A stretch of DNA of 64,000 nucleotides from JBJFCE01 sp964437825 (GCA_964437825.1 CAYTIH010000001.1:42948-106947), one strand, 5' to 3'; shown: positions 51,994-62,165, counted from the stretch's first letter. The notes: generated by a model from the sequence alone, not told the origin. Numbers and translations: made by a program.

Positions 51994-54270
51994 TTAGGAA
52001 CGGATGGCCGCATTCATTTTTTCCAGCATTTCCTCCATTTCCTTCCTGCCAAACCGGCCGTTACTGAAGGAAAGTCCCGCACGAAACGGCGTGTATTCAA
52101 ACATGGCCGCCATCATCTCATCGGTAATTGCCTCGGAGGCAGCTCCATCCTCGGAATTTCCAAAATCCATGAAGCCCTGTTTCAAAAGACCATGCACAAT
52201 CTCCCTGACTCTGGGATCTTTTATTGCATCTCCTACCAATGTATTTTCATCATAATGATCCGGAAGCAGCACTGTTCCCTCCACCATGACGCTCTCCGAA
52301 AGTACAATATCCCTGGAAGACCGCCCGATCTCAATCACGAATTCTCCCGGTTCCACATACCAGTCATGAATTTTGGGCTCATAATAAGCGAATGCACGCT
52401 CCGAAAGCGTAAAGGTTACCGTCTTTGTTTCTCCCGGTTCCAAAGCGACCTTGGCAAACTCCCTCAGTTCCCTCACCGGACGGACTGCCGTGCTTTCGGG
52501 ATCCCGCACATACAACTGTACGATCTCTTTTCCGAATACGCTTCCTTCATTTGTAATATCCACGGATACCTGAAGCCGTTCACCGTCTTTCACACTCTTT
52601 TTGTCAAGCTTTAAGCCTGAATATCCAAAGCTTGTATAACTGAGTCCATGTCCAAACGGAAACAGTACCTCCATATCCTTATAATCATAGTAACGATATC
52701 CGACAAAAATTCCTTCCTTATATTCCACCTTTTCCGGTTCTCCCGGGAAATTCAGATAGGACGGATTATCCGAAAGCTTAATCGGAAACGTTTCGGCCAG
52801 CTTTGCACTGGGATTCACCTTGCCAAACAGAACATCATACTGCGCACCGCCCACGGCCTGCCCGCCAAGATAGGACTCTAACACGCCTTTGACCTGTCCA
52901 ATCCATGGCATTTCTACCGGAGAACCGTTATGCAATACCACCACCAGATTGGACTGTACCTCGGCAATCTTTCTGATCAGCTCATTCTGACAATCCGGCA
53001 TACGCATATGCTTTCTGTCATAGCCTTCAGATTCAAAGCTGTCAGGTAATCCCGCAAAAACTACCGCAACATCCGCCTTCATGGCTGCGGCAATTGCTTC
53101 CTTCTGCAGGTTCTCATCTATCACATCCTCAGCGTCATCAAAACCCTGAGCATAACTATAATTTCCTCTTTCCTCCATGCAGTCCAAAAATGCCGTTATC
53201 TTATGACAGTTGATATGAGAGCTGCCTCCGCCCTGGAATCTGGGCATTTTGGCATACTTTCCGATTACTGCAATGTTCTGGCCATCCTTTAATGGCAGGA
53301 TTCCATCCTCATTTTTGAGCAGTACCAAGGTATCCGCCGCAATCTCTCTGGATATCTTGTGATGGGCATCCCGGTCAAAAACCGCACTCTCATCCCGGTT
53401 CTCCTGCGCACGATAAACGATATTCAGGATTCGTTCCACCGTCCGGTCAAGCACCTCTTCCTTAAGCGTACCATTGTTAACCGCTTCTACGATCAATTTA
53501 TCATTTTCTCCAAAGGAGCTTGGCATTTCCAAATCAAGTCCGGCCTGCAGCCCCAGAACTCTGTCATTCACTGCGCTCCAGTCACTGACCACAAAGCCTT
53601 CAAAACCCCACTGATCTCTGAGAATCTTGGCTAATGTCTGCTCATTCTCAGATCCGTAAACGCCGTTAATTCTGTTATAGCTGCACATCACTGTCCACGG
53701 CTTTGCATTCTTGATTGCACCCTCAAATGCCGCCAGATAAAGCTCATGCATGGTTCTTTCGTCTGCCTGGGCAGATACGGACATTCTTCTGGTTTCCTGA
53801 TTATTCAGGCAGAAATGCTTTATGGAGGTTCCTACATTTTTGCTCTGAACACCTTGAATCTGCGCCGTTGCAATTTCCGTTGCCAACAACGGATCTTCCG
53901 AATAATATTCAAAATTCCGTCCGCATAATGGCGATCTTTTGATATTCACCGCAGGTCCCAGAATCACTCCTACATGCTCCGCCTGACATTCTTCTCCAAG
54001 CGCTGCTCCCATACGCTGCACAAGTTCTCTGTCAAAAGAAGAAGCCATTCCGCAGCCTGCAGGAAAACAGACGGCCTTAATACTATCATTCACGCCCAAG
54101 TGATCCCCTTCCAGATCCTGTTTCCTCAGTCCATGCGGTCCATCGGACATCATCATGGCAGGAATTCCATGCTGCTTAAATTCCTCCGTATGCCAGAAAT
54201 CCGCTCCCGAACAAAGTGCAGCCTTTTCCTCCAAAGTCATTTCCGATATGATTTTCTTAATTTCAGCCAT
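51994..54270 (-). CDS. GH3 beta-glucosidase
   Basis: 758 residues. GH3 N-terminal barrel with the nucleophile D230 (VVSDWSAVND), the KHFCLNNQE and RRMSV motifs, the alpha/beta sandwich (~330-560), and a C-terminal fibronectin III-like domain (~580-660) followed by ~90 extra residues. No signal peptide; cytoplasmic hydrolysis of beta-glucosides or cello-oligosaccharides is likely, but the family also has xylosidases. RBS AAGGAAGG. Its start is 37 nt from the MCP stop, so the two may be co-transcribed. Confidence 0.92.
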   Translation of the reverse strand: MAEIKKIISEMTLEEKAALCSGADFWHTEEFKQHGIPAMMMSDGPHGLRKQDLEGDHLGVNDSIKAVCFPAGCGMASSFDRELVQRMGAALGEECQAEHVGVILGPAVNIKRSPLCGRNFEYYSEDPLLATEIATAQIQGVQSKNVGTSIKHFCLNNQETRRMSVSAQADERTMHELYLAAFEGAIKNAKPWTVMCSYNRINGVYGSENEQTLAKILRDQWGFEGFVVSDWSAVNDRVLGLQAGLDLEMPSSFGENDKLIVEAVNNGTLKEEVLDRTVERILNIVYRAQENRDESAVFDRDAHHKISREIAADTLVLLKNEDGILPLKDGQNIAVIGKYAKMPRFQGGGSSHINCHKITAFLDCMEERGNYSYAQGFDDAEDVIDENLQKEAIAAAMKADVAVVFAGLPDSFESEGYDRKHMRMPDCQNELIRKIAEVQSNLVVVLHNGSPVEMPWIGQVKGVLESYLGGQAVGGAQYDVLFGKVNPSAKLAETFPIKLSDNPSYLNFPGEPEKVEYKEGIFVGYRYYDYKDMEVLFPFGHGLSYTSFGYSGLKLDKKSVKDGERLQVSVDITNEGSVFGKEIVQLYVRDPESTAVRPVRELREFAKVALEPGETKTVTFTLSERAFAYYEPKIHDWYVEPGEFVIEIGRSSRDIVLSESVMVEGTVLLPDHYDENTLVGDAIKDPRVREIVHGLLKQGFMDFGNSEDGAASEAITDEMMAAMFEYTPFRAGLSFSNGRFGRKEMEEMLEKMNAAIRS

Positions 54271-54307
54271 ATACCATTTCCTTCCTTATTCCCGGTTTCA
54301 ATTTCTC

Positions 54308-56005
54308 CTACAATTGGAAAATCTCCATACATTTATTCAGTTCACCTGCAATCACATCCAACTGCTGTGCGGCCTGAACAATGGCGTTCATGGCACGGTT
54401 AACCTCTGCCGTGGATGCGGAGGTTTCCTCTGTACCGGCTGCATTCTCCTGTGCGATCGCGGTCAGGTTCTGTACGGTATCTACAACGCCGGTTCTGGCC
54501 TCATCCAGCTGCAGTGTTTTTTCGTATATCTGGTTTACTCCCTGAATAGAGCTTTCAATTCCCTTTTGAACCTCACGGAAAATGGTATCCGTCTTCTGCA
54601 CATGTTCACTCTGCTTATCCATAATTTCCCTGACTTCATCCATTGTAGCAACTGCATGATTGGAATTCTGGATTAATGCGGCGACAATATCTTCAATCTG
54701 CTTGACGGATTCATTCGTCTGTTCTGACAGTTTCTGAATCTGGGCAGCAACAACCGCAAAGCCTCTGCCCGTCTCTCCTGCACGAGCGGCTTCAATGGAA
54801 GCATTTAAGGATAACAGTCCTGTTTCATCCGCAATGCTGTTAATCAGCTGCGTAGCTTCTTTGATCCTTTCTGCAGACTCATTGGTAATATTGGTCTGTT
54901 CGTAGATGATCGCAATGGCATCCTTGGCTCTGTCATTAATTGTGTTCAGTTCTTCCAGCGTTTTCGTTGCTTCCATACCGGAGGTCTTCATGATATCGGC
55001 ATTCTTGTTCAAATCCATTACCTCTGCCTTGGTTTCCTCCACCATGTTACCCATTGCGACTACATTCTCAGTGGCATTCTGGGTCCCCTCCGCCTGGGAT
55101 CCGGCCCCAATGGCTATTTCCTGCACTGCTTTTTCTACCTGTTCCACCATTTCTGTCGAATGCTGCGCAGAATCCTTCAGCCTGTCAGCAGCCTCAATCA
55201 AAGTATTGCTATGCTGCTTAATGGTAGAAATAATATTAATCAATTCTTCCCGCAAAGAATGAACGCTTCTGCTCATATTTCCGAGTTCATCCTTCCGGTC
55301 AAGCAATCTATTGTGAACTTCAACCGTTAAGTTTCCTGCCGCAAGTTCATCTACAATTTTAATTCCTTTGTTAAGTGCACGAATCAGCAAATTCACAACT
55401 AAAATTCCGATCACAGTGCACAGAATAATCATCACAATCGTAACCAGCAGCACCGTATACTGCACATTTCTGATGCTTGCTGTCAAATCCGATTTCAGCA
55501 TTGCCACCATAACCATACCGACCGGCGGCTGATCGCTGGTATCGATAATCGGACAATAATATGCCGAATATTTCTTTCCGTTTATGGTCAATTCGGAAAC
55601 AAAGGTTCCCTCTGCGTCGGTCAATACCTTCTGCTCTGCCACGGCCGGTACGGGAATATCCGTGAGACGTTCATCGGCGTCATCCAAAACGGAAGAAAGC
55701 ATCACCTGAGTACCATAATATACCGTCACTTCCATGCCAATGCTTTTGACAGAATCAATGATGTCCGTATTTTGGGACAGGTTCATGGTATTTCCTTTTT
55801 TAAAATTACCGTTTTCATCAAGACGATAATTTCCCTTGGAATTGTTATAAGTATTATAAATAGAAGTAGCCGTTGCCTCCAAGCCGGAGGAATTCTGCTG
55901 TTCCATCGCTTTCTGAATCTGTACCGAAGAAACAATATAGATAATGACTCCCATTATGATTACCGGCACAACTACCAACGTCAGTATCTTTTGCCTTAAC
56001 TTCAT
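54308..56005 (-). CDS. Methyl-accepting chemotaxis protein
   Basis: 565 residues: TM1 (~8-28), a single-Cache-type external sensor (~30-185, ending KYSAYYCPIIDTSDQPPVGM), TM2 (~188-210), HAMP, and a cytoplasmic signalling coiled coil with the hairpin tip ETGLLSLNASIEAARAGE. It signals to CheA. No che or flagellar genes are in the window, but the CheX-receiver protein at 6392 may belong to the same network. Repeat array 2 lies directly upstream, so its promoter may be within it. Confidence 0.93.
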   Translation of the reverse strand: MKLRQKILTLVVVPVIIMGVIIYIVSSVQIQKAMEQQNSSGLEATATSIYNTYNNSKGNYRLDENGNFKKGNTMNLSQNTDIIDSVKSIGMEVTVYYGTQVMLSSVLDDADERLTDIPVPAVAEQKVLTDAEGTFVSELTINGKKYSAYYCPIIDTSDQPPVGMVMVAMLKSDLTASIRNVQYTVLLVTIVMIILCTVIGILVVNLLIRALNKGIKIVDELAAGNLTVEVHNRLLDRKDELGNMSRSVHSLREELINIISTIKQHSNTLIEAADRLKDSAQHSTEMVEQVEKAVQEIAIGAGSQAEGTQNATENVVAMGNMVEETKAEVMDLNKNADIMKTSGMEATKTLEELNTINDRAKDAIAIIYEQTNITNESAERIKEATQLINSIADETGLLSLNASIEAARAGETGRGFAVVAAQIQKLSEQTNESVKQIEDIVAALIQNSNHAVATMDEVREIMDKQSEHVQKTDTIFREVQKGIESSIQGVNQIYEKTLQLDEARTGVVDTVQNLTAIAQENAAGTEETSASTAEVNRAMNAIVQAAQQLDVIAGELNKCMEIFQL

Positions 56006-56057
56006 ATGTAATACTCCTTTTTCATTTTACCTGTGACAAAGTTTTAGATGTCCATGG

Positions 56058-56330
56058 ACATTATTGCATGATTTCTCCGCAATCATGCCTCCTTTGGCCA
56101 CTTCGCTTCGCTGCGGGCCGCTATAATGTCTAACGACATTATTGCATGATTTCTCCGCAATCATGCCTCCTTTGGCCACTTCGCTTCGCNNNNNNNNNNN
56201 NNNNNNNNNNNNNNNNNNNNNNNNNNNNNNNNNNNNNNNNNNNNNNNNNNNNNNNNNNNNNNNNNNNNNNNNNNNNNNNNNNNNNNNNNTGCGGGCCGCT
56301 ATAATGTCTAACGACATTATAGCATAATTT
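56058..56330. repeat. Tandem ~78-bp three-way-junction repeats, array 2, broken by an assembly gap
   Basis: Unit 56058-56135 is followed by an identical start of a second unit that runs into the gap, and a unit end plus a truncated unit (56290-56330) follow. The stem plan equals array 1: outer ACATTAT / ATAATGT, inner GCATGATT-loop-AATCATGC and GGCC-loop-GGGCC, with the outer stem bases exchanged in pairs relative to array 1. Each unit also carries TATAAT. Confidence 0.8.
56190..56289. other. Assembly gap (100 N)
   Basis: Exactly 100 N, the usual placeholder for a gap of unknown length, inside a tandem repeat. The true number of repeat units is unknown. Confidence 0.98.
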
Positions 56331-56398
56331 CTCTGAGGTCTGCATTAAAAATATATCACTTTTTACTAAAATATCTTGTTTTTTATTTTCAAAATATA

Positions 56399-56434
56399 GA
56401 AAAAACGTTCGGATCAAATCTTTGATCCGAACGT
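56399..56434 (-). terminator. Terminator of the maltodextrin operon (after GH13)
   Basis: Minus strand ACGTTCGGATCAAA and its complement (14 bp, perfect, 2-nt centre), then TTTTTT. ~30 nt after the amylase stop. Confidence 0.9.
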
Positions 56435-56461
56435 CAAATCCAGAAAAATGCCCTATTTCAA

Positions 56462-58147
56462 CTATTTCAAGATACAAATGGAACCTGCAGGCATTGTCAG
56501 CGTTCCCTCCTCCAGCGTAATCACTTCTCCATGAAGCGTCAAATAGCCACGAATCTTCATGTCCTCATAGCCGGAGCCCGATAAGGAAACTGTCATTTCC
56601 TCATCGGAGGTATTGTAAACAATTCCCATCATACTATCCTGATATGTCTTTGTAATAAATGCGACATGCCCGTCCGTCAGAGAATCCACAATTTCAATCT
56701 TCCCTCTGGCAATTTCCGGATTCTCATTACGCAATCGAATCGCCCGCTTGTAATAATTGAGAATGGACGACGGATCTGCCATCTGCTCCTCCACTCCCTC
56801 AAACGCAGAGGTGATCCCATCATCCGCATCCGCCGGACCATTCGTCATCCCTGTGGGATCCGTATCCGACCAGATCATCGGCAGACGTTTGTTCTCATCC
56901 TTCGTACCCTTGCTCTGCATACCGATTTCCTCACCGTAATATACAAACGGACTTCCGTTCATCGTCATGAGCAGTCCGCACGCCATCTTTAAATCATCCT
57001 CATTATTCATCAATGCATTTGCCACACGTCCCATATCATGATTGGTAATAAACGGCGCATCTATATAATCAGGATTCACTGCGGAAAAATCCTCCTGATA
57101 GCCAAGCATAGCCTGAACAAAGGTTTCCGCCTTTGCAGTTCCTCTGGCAGTCTTCACCAATCTTCCTTCCGCGCCTCCAACATCAAAATTGAACATGCTT
57201 GGTGTTCCGCTCTGATAATATGAAGCGATCGTTACCTTATTGGCCCAAACCTCAGATACCATATAAAAATCAGGATTCAAACTCTTGCAGTAAGTATAAA
57301 ACCAGTCAAGCAGCTCCGTATTAAAAGTAATATCACTTTCTTCAAAATGCATTGCCGCATCCATTCGGAAGCCGTCCACTCCCATATCAATCCAGAATTT
57401 GGCTATCTCTTCAAACTCCGTTTTTAATTCCTCACTTGCAAAATTCAGATCAGGCATTTCCGACCAGAATACGCCTTCATAATACCATGCGGCTCCGTTC
57501 ACGCCATACCAGGCATCGTTCACTTTTTCCCTGGAGAAATGATAATAGTCCACATACGGACAAACGGACGCATCCGGTTCCTCTCCTTCCTCCAAGTCTC
57601 TCAGATAAGCACATGCCTCCAAAAACCATGGATTTCGGCTTGAAGTATGATTCATTACAAAATCAATCGTCAAGCGGATTCCGCGTTTATGGCATTCATC
57701 CACCAAAATCTGAAAATCCTCCAGTGTTCCATATTCCTCATCAATATTGCAGTAATCAACCACATCATATTTGTGATAGGTTGTTGACGGCATAATCGGC
57801 ATCAGCCAGATTCCGTTAAAGCCCATATCTGCAATATAATCAAGCTTTTCTATCACACCGTTAATATCTCCGATTCCATCCCCATCGGAATCGTAAAAAG
57901 AATAAACAAAAATTTCATAATAATTTCGAAAATTATCATCGATAATCTGAAGTTCCTGCTCATAGTCATATTCATAGACCAAATCGGTAACAGTCTCCTG
58001 CTCCTGCGTTCCTGTTTCCGATTCGTCAGTTTCAGTAACGTCCGGATCTTCCACAGGCTCTGGGATTGTTTTGGAACTACAGGACGTCAGCATGGAAACA
58101 ACGAGTATGAGCGCCAATAATCTACTGAAGATCTGTTTCTTTTTCAT
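56462..58147 (-). CDS. GH13 alpha-amylase-type lipoprotein
   Basis: The start at 58147 (MKKKQIFSRL) has GGAG upstream. 561 residues; lipobox LTSC with C23, acidic linker (~28-60), then a GH13 catalytic domain with the conserved regions DFVMNHTS, GFRMDAAMHF (nucleophile Asp), SEVW (acid/base Glu) and FITNHDMGR, and a small C-terminal beta domain. Surface-bound hydrolysis of alpha-glucans to maltodextrins that the adjacent ABC importer can take up. A terminator lies between malG and this gene, so it may also have its own promoter. Confidence 0.93.
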   Translation of the reverse strand: MKKKQIFSRLLALILVVSMLTSCSSKTIPEPVEDPDVTETDESETGTQEQETVTDLVYEYDYEQELQIIDDNFRNYYEIFVYSFYDSDGDGIGDINGVIEKLDYIADMGFNGIWLMPIMPSTTYHKYDVVDYCNIDEEYGTLEDFQILVDECHKRGIRLTIDFVMNHTSSRNPWFLEACAYLRDLEEGEEPDASVCPYVDYYHFSREKVNDAWYGVNGAAWYYEGVFWSEMPDLNFASEELKTEFEEIAKFWIDMGVDGFRMDAAMHFEESDITFNTELLDWFYTYCKSLNPDFYMVSEVWANKVTIASYYQSGTPSMFNFDVGGAEGRLVKTARGTAKAETFVQAMLGYQEDFSAVNPDYIDAPFITNHDMGRVANALMNNEDDLKMACGLLMTMNGSPFVYYGEEIGMQSKGTKDENKRLPMIWSDTDPTGMTNGPADADDGITSAFEGVEEQMADPSSILNYYKRAIRLRNENPEIARGKIEIVDSLTDGHVAFITKTYQDSMMGIVYNTSDEEMTVSLSGSGYEDMKIRGYLTLHGEVITLEEGTLTMPAGSICILK

Positions 58148-58249
58148 TCTTACTCCTATCTGCCTGCTTTCGCACACACTTAAATCAGGGGTATGCATTC
58201 TCCGAAGGTTTCACTATACAAGACCTTCGTGGGAATTTCCTATTACATG

Positions 58250-58279
58250 AAAAACGGTAGTCACAAGGGCTACCGTTTT
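58250..58279 (-). terminator. Terminator or attenuator between malG and the amylase gene
   Basis: Minus strand AAAACGGTAG and CTACCGTTTT with 9-nt loop, then a T tract. Read in the direction of transcription it follows malG by ~90 nt; a second hairpin (CGAAGGT / ACCTTCG) lies just downstream. It would reduce amylase expression relative to the importer. Confidence 0.75.
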
Positions 58280-58371
58280 ATTACATGAATCATGATCCGG
58301 ACAGTCCTCAGACATCCGGTAATATCACGCTGCCTGACAAATGATCTGCCCTGTAGCGCATACTTTCCATA

Positions 58372-59238
58372 TTATCCTTTGACAGCGCCACCGGTAACAC
58401 CTTCTACATAGTACTTCTGTAAGCACATAAACAGAATTGTAATCGGTATCGCTACCAAAATACCACCGGCACAGAATCGTGTAAAATAGCCTTGATAATC
58501 GTTAGTCCATACCCATCTTTGTAACGCTACCGCTACGTTATAGCTGTCGGAATAACCAAAGGCAACATAAGAAGCAAAAATGTAATCGCACCAAGGAGCC
58601 ATAAATGCAACCAACGCTGCATAAATAATGATCGGTTTCGACATCGGAATAATCATCGTAAAGAAAACTCTCGCTCTGGAAGCGCCATCGATTCTCGCTG
58701 CTTCGTCCAGAGCCTTCGGAATCGTATCAAAATATCCTTTTGTAACATAATATCCCATACCGGAGCTTGCTACTGAAATCAGGATTAATCCCGGAATTGC
58801 ACCTGCCTGTGTTAAATGGAACTGCTTCAGCAGGAAATACAGACAGATCATGGTAAGGAATCCGGGGAACATACCCAGAATCAGCCAGAATCTCATCAAA
58901 AACGTACGTCCTTTGAAACGCATACGTGACAACACATAGCTGACACATAATACAACGGCCGTCTGAAGTACCGCTACGAAAGCCGCAATAGTCAGGGTAT
59001 TCAAATACCAACGGAAGAACTTACTTTCGCTGCTGAACAGGAACTTATAGGAATCAAGTGAAAACTGTTTCGGCAGCAGATAATCCACCATGCCGCCAAA
59101 CTCCGACACATACGAGCGGAAGCTCTGGAGGAATAAGCATGCAAACGGGAATAGCCAAATAATACTGATTATGATCAACGCAATATATGTAATTGCATTG
59201 CTCACCGCTCTTTTTCTTTTCATGGAAGTATTTTTCAT
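58372..59238 (-). CDS. malG: Maltodextrin ABC importer permease, MalG type
   Basis: 288 residues, six predicted membrane helices, with the EAA loop KALDEAARIDGASRARVFFTMIIP that docks to the ATPase. The start codon overlaps the malF stop (TAATG). No ATPase gene is nearby, so a shared MsmX-type ATPase encoded elsewhere is likely. The C-terminus VEGVTGGAVKG is typical of MalG-type permeases. Confidence 0.9.
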   Translation of the reverse strand: MKNTSMKRKRAVSNAITYIALIIISIIWLFPFACLFLQSFRSYVSEFGGMVDYLLPKQFSLDSYKFLFSSESKFFRWYLNTLTIAAFVAVLQTAVVLCVSYVLSRMRFKGRTFLMRFWLILGMFPGFLTMICLYFLLKQFHLTQAGAIPGLILISVASSGMGYYVTKGYFDTIPKALDEAARIDGASRARVFFTMIIPMSKPIIIYAALVAFMAPWCDYIFASYVAFGYSDSYNVAVALQRWVWTNDYQGYFTRFCAGGILVAIPITILFMCLQKYYVEGVTGGAVKG

Positions 59239-60659
59239 TATTGGAATCCCTCCTCATCCTTTACAGACGGCAGCATATTATATACAACCAGAGAGATTAC
59301 TGCCGTGACAACGAATACCATAATACCGATAACGGCCGCCATTCGATAGTTCGTATCATTAACTGTCATCTTATACAGCCATGTTACAAGCAAATCCGTA
59401 TATCCGGCGCCGCCGCTCAGCTTCATGGACTGCGGTCCGCCCTGTGTGAGCAGGTAAATAACGTTAAAGTTATTGAGATTGCCGGTAAACTGAGTCAATA
59501 AGAACGGCCCTGTTACGAATAACATATAGGGAAGGGTAATGCTGCGGAACATCTGGAACGAGCTCGCTCCGTCGATTCTTGCGCTTTCATACAAATCCTC
59601 CGGAATATTCATCAAAAGTCCGGTTGCAATTAACATTGTATACGGAATACCGATCCAGAGGTTGATGACAATAATCATGACTTTTGCCAATGTCGGATTG
59701 GACCAGAACGGAATATAACTGTCAATCCAGCCCCACTTCAAAAGGTAGGCGTTAACCAAACCGTCATTTGCAAACATCTTGTAAACATACAATAAGGAAA
59801 CAAACTGCGGAACAGCAATGGTTACAACCAGAATGGTTCTCCAAAGCTTTTTAAACTTAATTCCCTTTTTATTTATCAGAATTGCAACGCCCATTCCCAA
59901 GAAATAAGTCAGGAATGTTGCAAAAAATGCCCAAACCAATGTCCATCCGAGTACGGTACAGAAGGTAGCTGCAAAGCCCGAAGTACCGAAGGAGAACAAA
60001 TTCTTAAAGTTTTCTAAACCAACCCATGTAAACAGTTTGGCCGGTGCCTGATGATTATAATCATAATTGGTAAATGCGATACAAATCATGAAAATAATCG
60101 GTAATACAGTAAATACAAAAATTCCCAAAACAGGCAATGCCAACAAGGTCTTATCAAAATTGGAATCCAGAAGAGAATGAAAATCCTGTTTCATTGTCGG
60201 AAGCGTTTTTCCTTCCTTAAGAAGTAACTCTTCCTTTCGATTCTCCCTGATATTTATGCGCCATAACAAAATAAATACGGCAATAATAATAATGGACAAT
60301 AGTCCGTACAACAGAATTAAGAAGCTGTTATCTCCATATGTAACGGTTCCGTCAGGATTAAATCCTCTGCCTGTGGTTCCGAGCGTTCCGATATCCTTCA
60401 GATAATTCCATCCAAAACCCACCATATAAAGTACAAACAGCACTTCCAATGCCAAAAGCGCAAAGCCCTTTAAAAATTGCTTACGTAAAATAGGGCCAAA
60501 ACCAAATATAATATAAGAAAGGCGTGTTTTCCAATCTCCCTCCTTAAAAGTCAGCCCTATCTCTTTAATATCAAATCCGATTGCAGCGAAAAATCTCTTG
60601 ATGGAGGTTCCCACACCCTTGTTTTTTTTTACGCTGCCGGAATTCGCATTTTTTCCCAT
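59238..60659 (-). CDS. malF: Maltodextrin ABC importer permease, MalF type
   Basis: The start at 60659 (MGKNANSGSVKKNKGV) has GGAGG upstream; codons before it have none. 473 residues: a long N-terminal part with two extra membrane helices (~60-165), then six core helices and the EAA loop (ESARIDGASSFQMFRSITLP). The extended N-terminus is normal for Gram-positive MalF. It couples to MalG and the binding protein. Confidence 0.9.
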   Translation of the reverse strand: MGKNANSGSVKKNKGVGTSIKRFFAAIGFDIKEIGLTFKEGDWKTRLSYIIFGFGPILRKQFLKGFALLALEVLFVLYMVGFGWNYLKDIGTLGTTGRGFNPDGTVTYGDNSFLILLYGLLSIIIIAVFILLWRINIRENRKEELLLKEGKTLPTMKQDFHSLLDSNFDKTLLALPVLGIFVFTVLPIIFMICIAFTNYDYNHQAPAKLFTWVGLENFKNLFSFGTSGFAATFCTVLGWTLVWAFFATFLTYFLGMGVAILINKKGIKFKKLWRTILVVTIAVPQFVSLLYVYKMFANDGLVNAYLLKWGWIDSYIPFWSNPTLAKVMIIVINLWIGIPYTMLIATGLLMNIPEDLYESARIDGASSFQMFRSITLPYMLFVTGPFLLTQFTGNLNNFNVIYLLTQGGPQSMKLSGGAGYTDLLVTWLYKMTVNDTNYRMAAVIGIMVFVVTAVISLVVYNMLPSVKDEEGFQ

Positions 60660-60821
60660 ACTTATAATCCCTCCCGATTGTGTTTTCCCTGCTGCAGGTA
60701 ACAATCGAAGATTACCCACATATACTGCCAAAAGTAACTGTCCTTCCCGAACAGAACATAGACAGGCAGAGAGCAAACTCTCTGCCGTCTATATTGGTTT
60801 TTGAAATTACTTAGTATTTAT

Positions 60822-62165
60822 TTACTGTGCATAAGAAATGCAGGTATCCTGGAATGTCTGAAGAACGCCCATCAGATCATCATCACTGGAGGAAGTATTA
60901 TATGTGCCAGTAATAATATCATCACCAAGAGAGGTGGCTAATGTCCAGTAATCATCAGGATACTGTCCCTGAGGAATTGTGTATGCAAGCTGAGCAGCTA
61001 ATGCAGCGAGAGCTTCATCTGCCTGAATTGCACTGTCTGCCTGAGCAGTTAAGTTAGAAGGACCCCAACCTGCTTCGCTGTAACGAGCAAGCTGTACTTC
61101 TGCGCTGGACAGGTAACGAGCCATAGCGTTGCAAACTGCTAACTTATTCGCATCTTCCTGAGGCTTAACACCTAATAACTTGAATCCGCCAAAGCCGCTT
61201 AACTGATAAGTATTTCCATCAGAACCTGTGAAAGAAGGAAGCTTAGCACATGCATAATTGTCACCGAAAACATCCTTAGCCGCGCTGGAATCCCATGTAC
61301 CGTCTACGATAGCACCAACGTTAGTTGCACTGGACAGAGAAGAACCGTTCTGGAAAGCAGAAGAAGACTGAAGTTCAATGATCTCCTTTAATGCTACCAG
61401 ACCTGCATCAGATGCATAGTCTACATTTGCTGCTATAAAATTACCTTCATTATCGGTATCATAAGTCAGTGTACATCCTGTAGCAAAGAAGAATGCCGTC
61501 TGATACCAACCGGAGTTGATTTCAAAGTAGAAATTCTTACCTGCAGCTTCGCAGTCAGCAACGATCTGCTCTAAGGATGTGGTATCTGTTATAACACTGC
61601 TGTCATAATATAAGAAGTAACCGTTATCGGATGTTAAAGGATATGCCCAAAGCATATCACCAACGGTTGCTGCGCCAACTGCACCTGCATCGTTTTCTGC
61701 GGAAACGAATGCTGCATTATCTCCTGTAACAGGGCTTAATGCACCTGCGGATACCAGACGAGCGATCTGGTCCTGAGCGAAGCCGTAAATATCTGCACCG
61801 CCTGCAACGTCTGTAATCATGTTACCGGCTGCATCACCTTCACCTACAGGCTCAACATTTACTGTATAACCTGCATATTCCGGATGAGCTTCCTGAAATG
61901 CTGCGATCTGATTCTGGGTAAAGGTTACAACGTTCTCTGCTACCCAGATACTGATTTCACCGGTTCCGTAATCTACAGCTTCATTGCTGCTATCATCTGT
62001 AGAATCTGTAGAATCTGTAGAATCTGCAGAATTATCTGTTGCTGCATCATTTGAAGATGCATTGTCATTGCCGGCATTATCTCCGCTGTCGGAGCCGCCG
62101 CAAGCAGTTAAGGATACTACCATAGCTGCTGCAAGAAGAGTTGCTAATAATTTCTTCTTCATCAT
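60822..62165 (-). CDS. malE: Maltodextrin-binding lipoprotein
   Basis: 447 residues; lipobox SLTAC with C22, then a Ser/Asp/Asn-rich tether (~24-64) and a family 1 solute-binding fold (ISIWVAENVVTFTQNQIAAF, then a late helical lobe). It presents maltodextrins to MalFG. The gene follows malQ and has its own RBS GGGAGG. The substrate is inferred from malQ and the amylase; binding residues cannot be read directly. Confidence 0.87.
   Translation of the reverse strand: MMKKKLLATLLAAAMVVSLTACGGSDSGDNAGNDNASSNDAATDNSADSTDSTDSTDDSSNEAVDYGTGEISIWVAENVVTFTQNQIAAFQEAHPEYAGYTVNVEPVGEGDAAGNMITDVAGGADIYGFAQDQIARLVSAGALSPVTGDNAAFVSAENDAGAVGAATVGDMLWAYPLTSDNGYFLYYDSSVITDTTSLEQIVADCEAAGKNFYFEINSGWYQTAFFFATGCTLTYDTDNEGNFIAANVDYASDAGLVALKEIIELQSSSAFQNGSSLSSATNVGAIVDGTWDSSAAKDVFGDNYACAKLPSFTGSDGNTYQLSGFGGFKLLGVKPQEDANKLAVCNAMARYLSSAEVQLARYSEAGWGPSNLTAQADSAIQADEALAALAAQLAYTIPQGQYPDDYWTLATSLGDDIITGTYNTSSSDDDLMGVLQTFQDTCISYAQ

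Noticed and set aside
56027..56477. Open frames running through the N stretch
   Set aside because: They consist of repeat sequence and undetermined bases; no RBS or recognisable protein.
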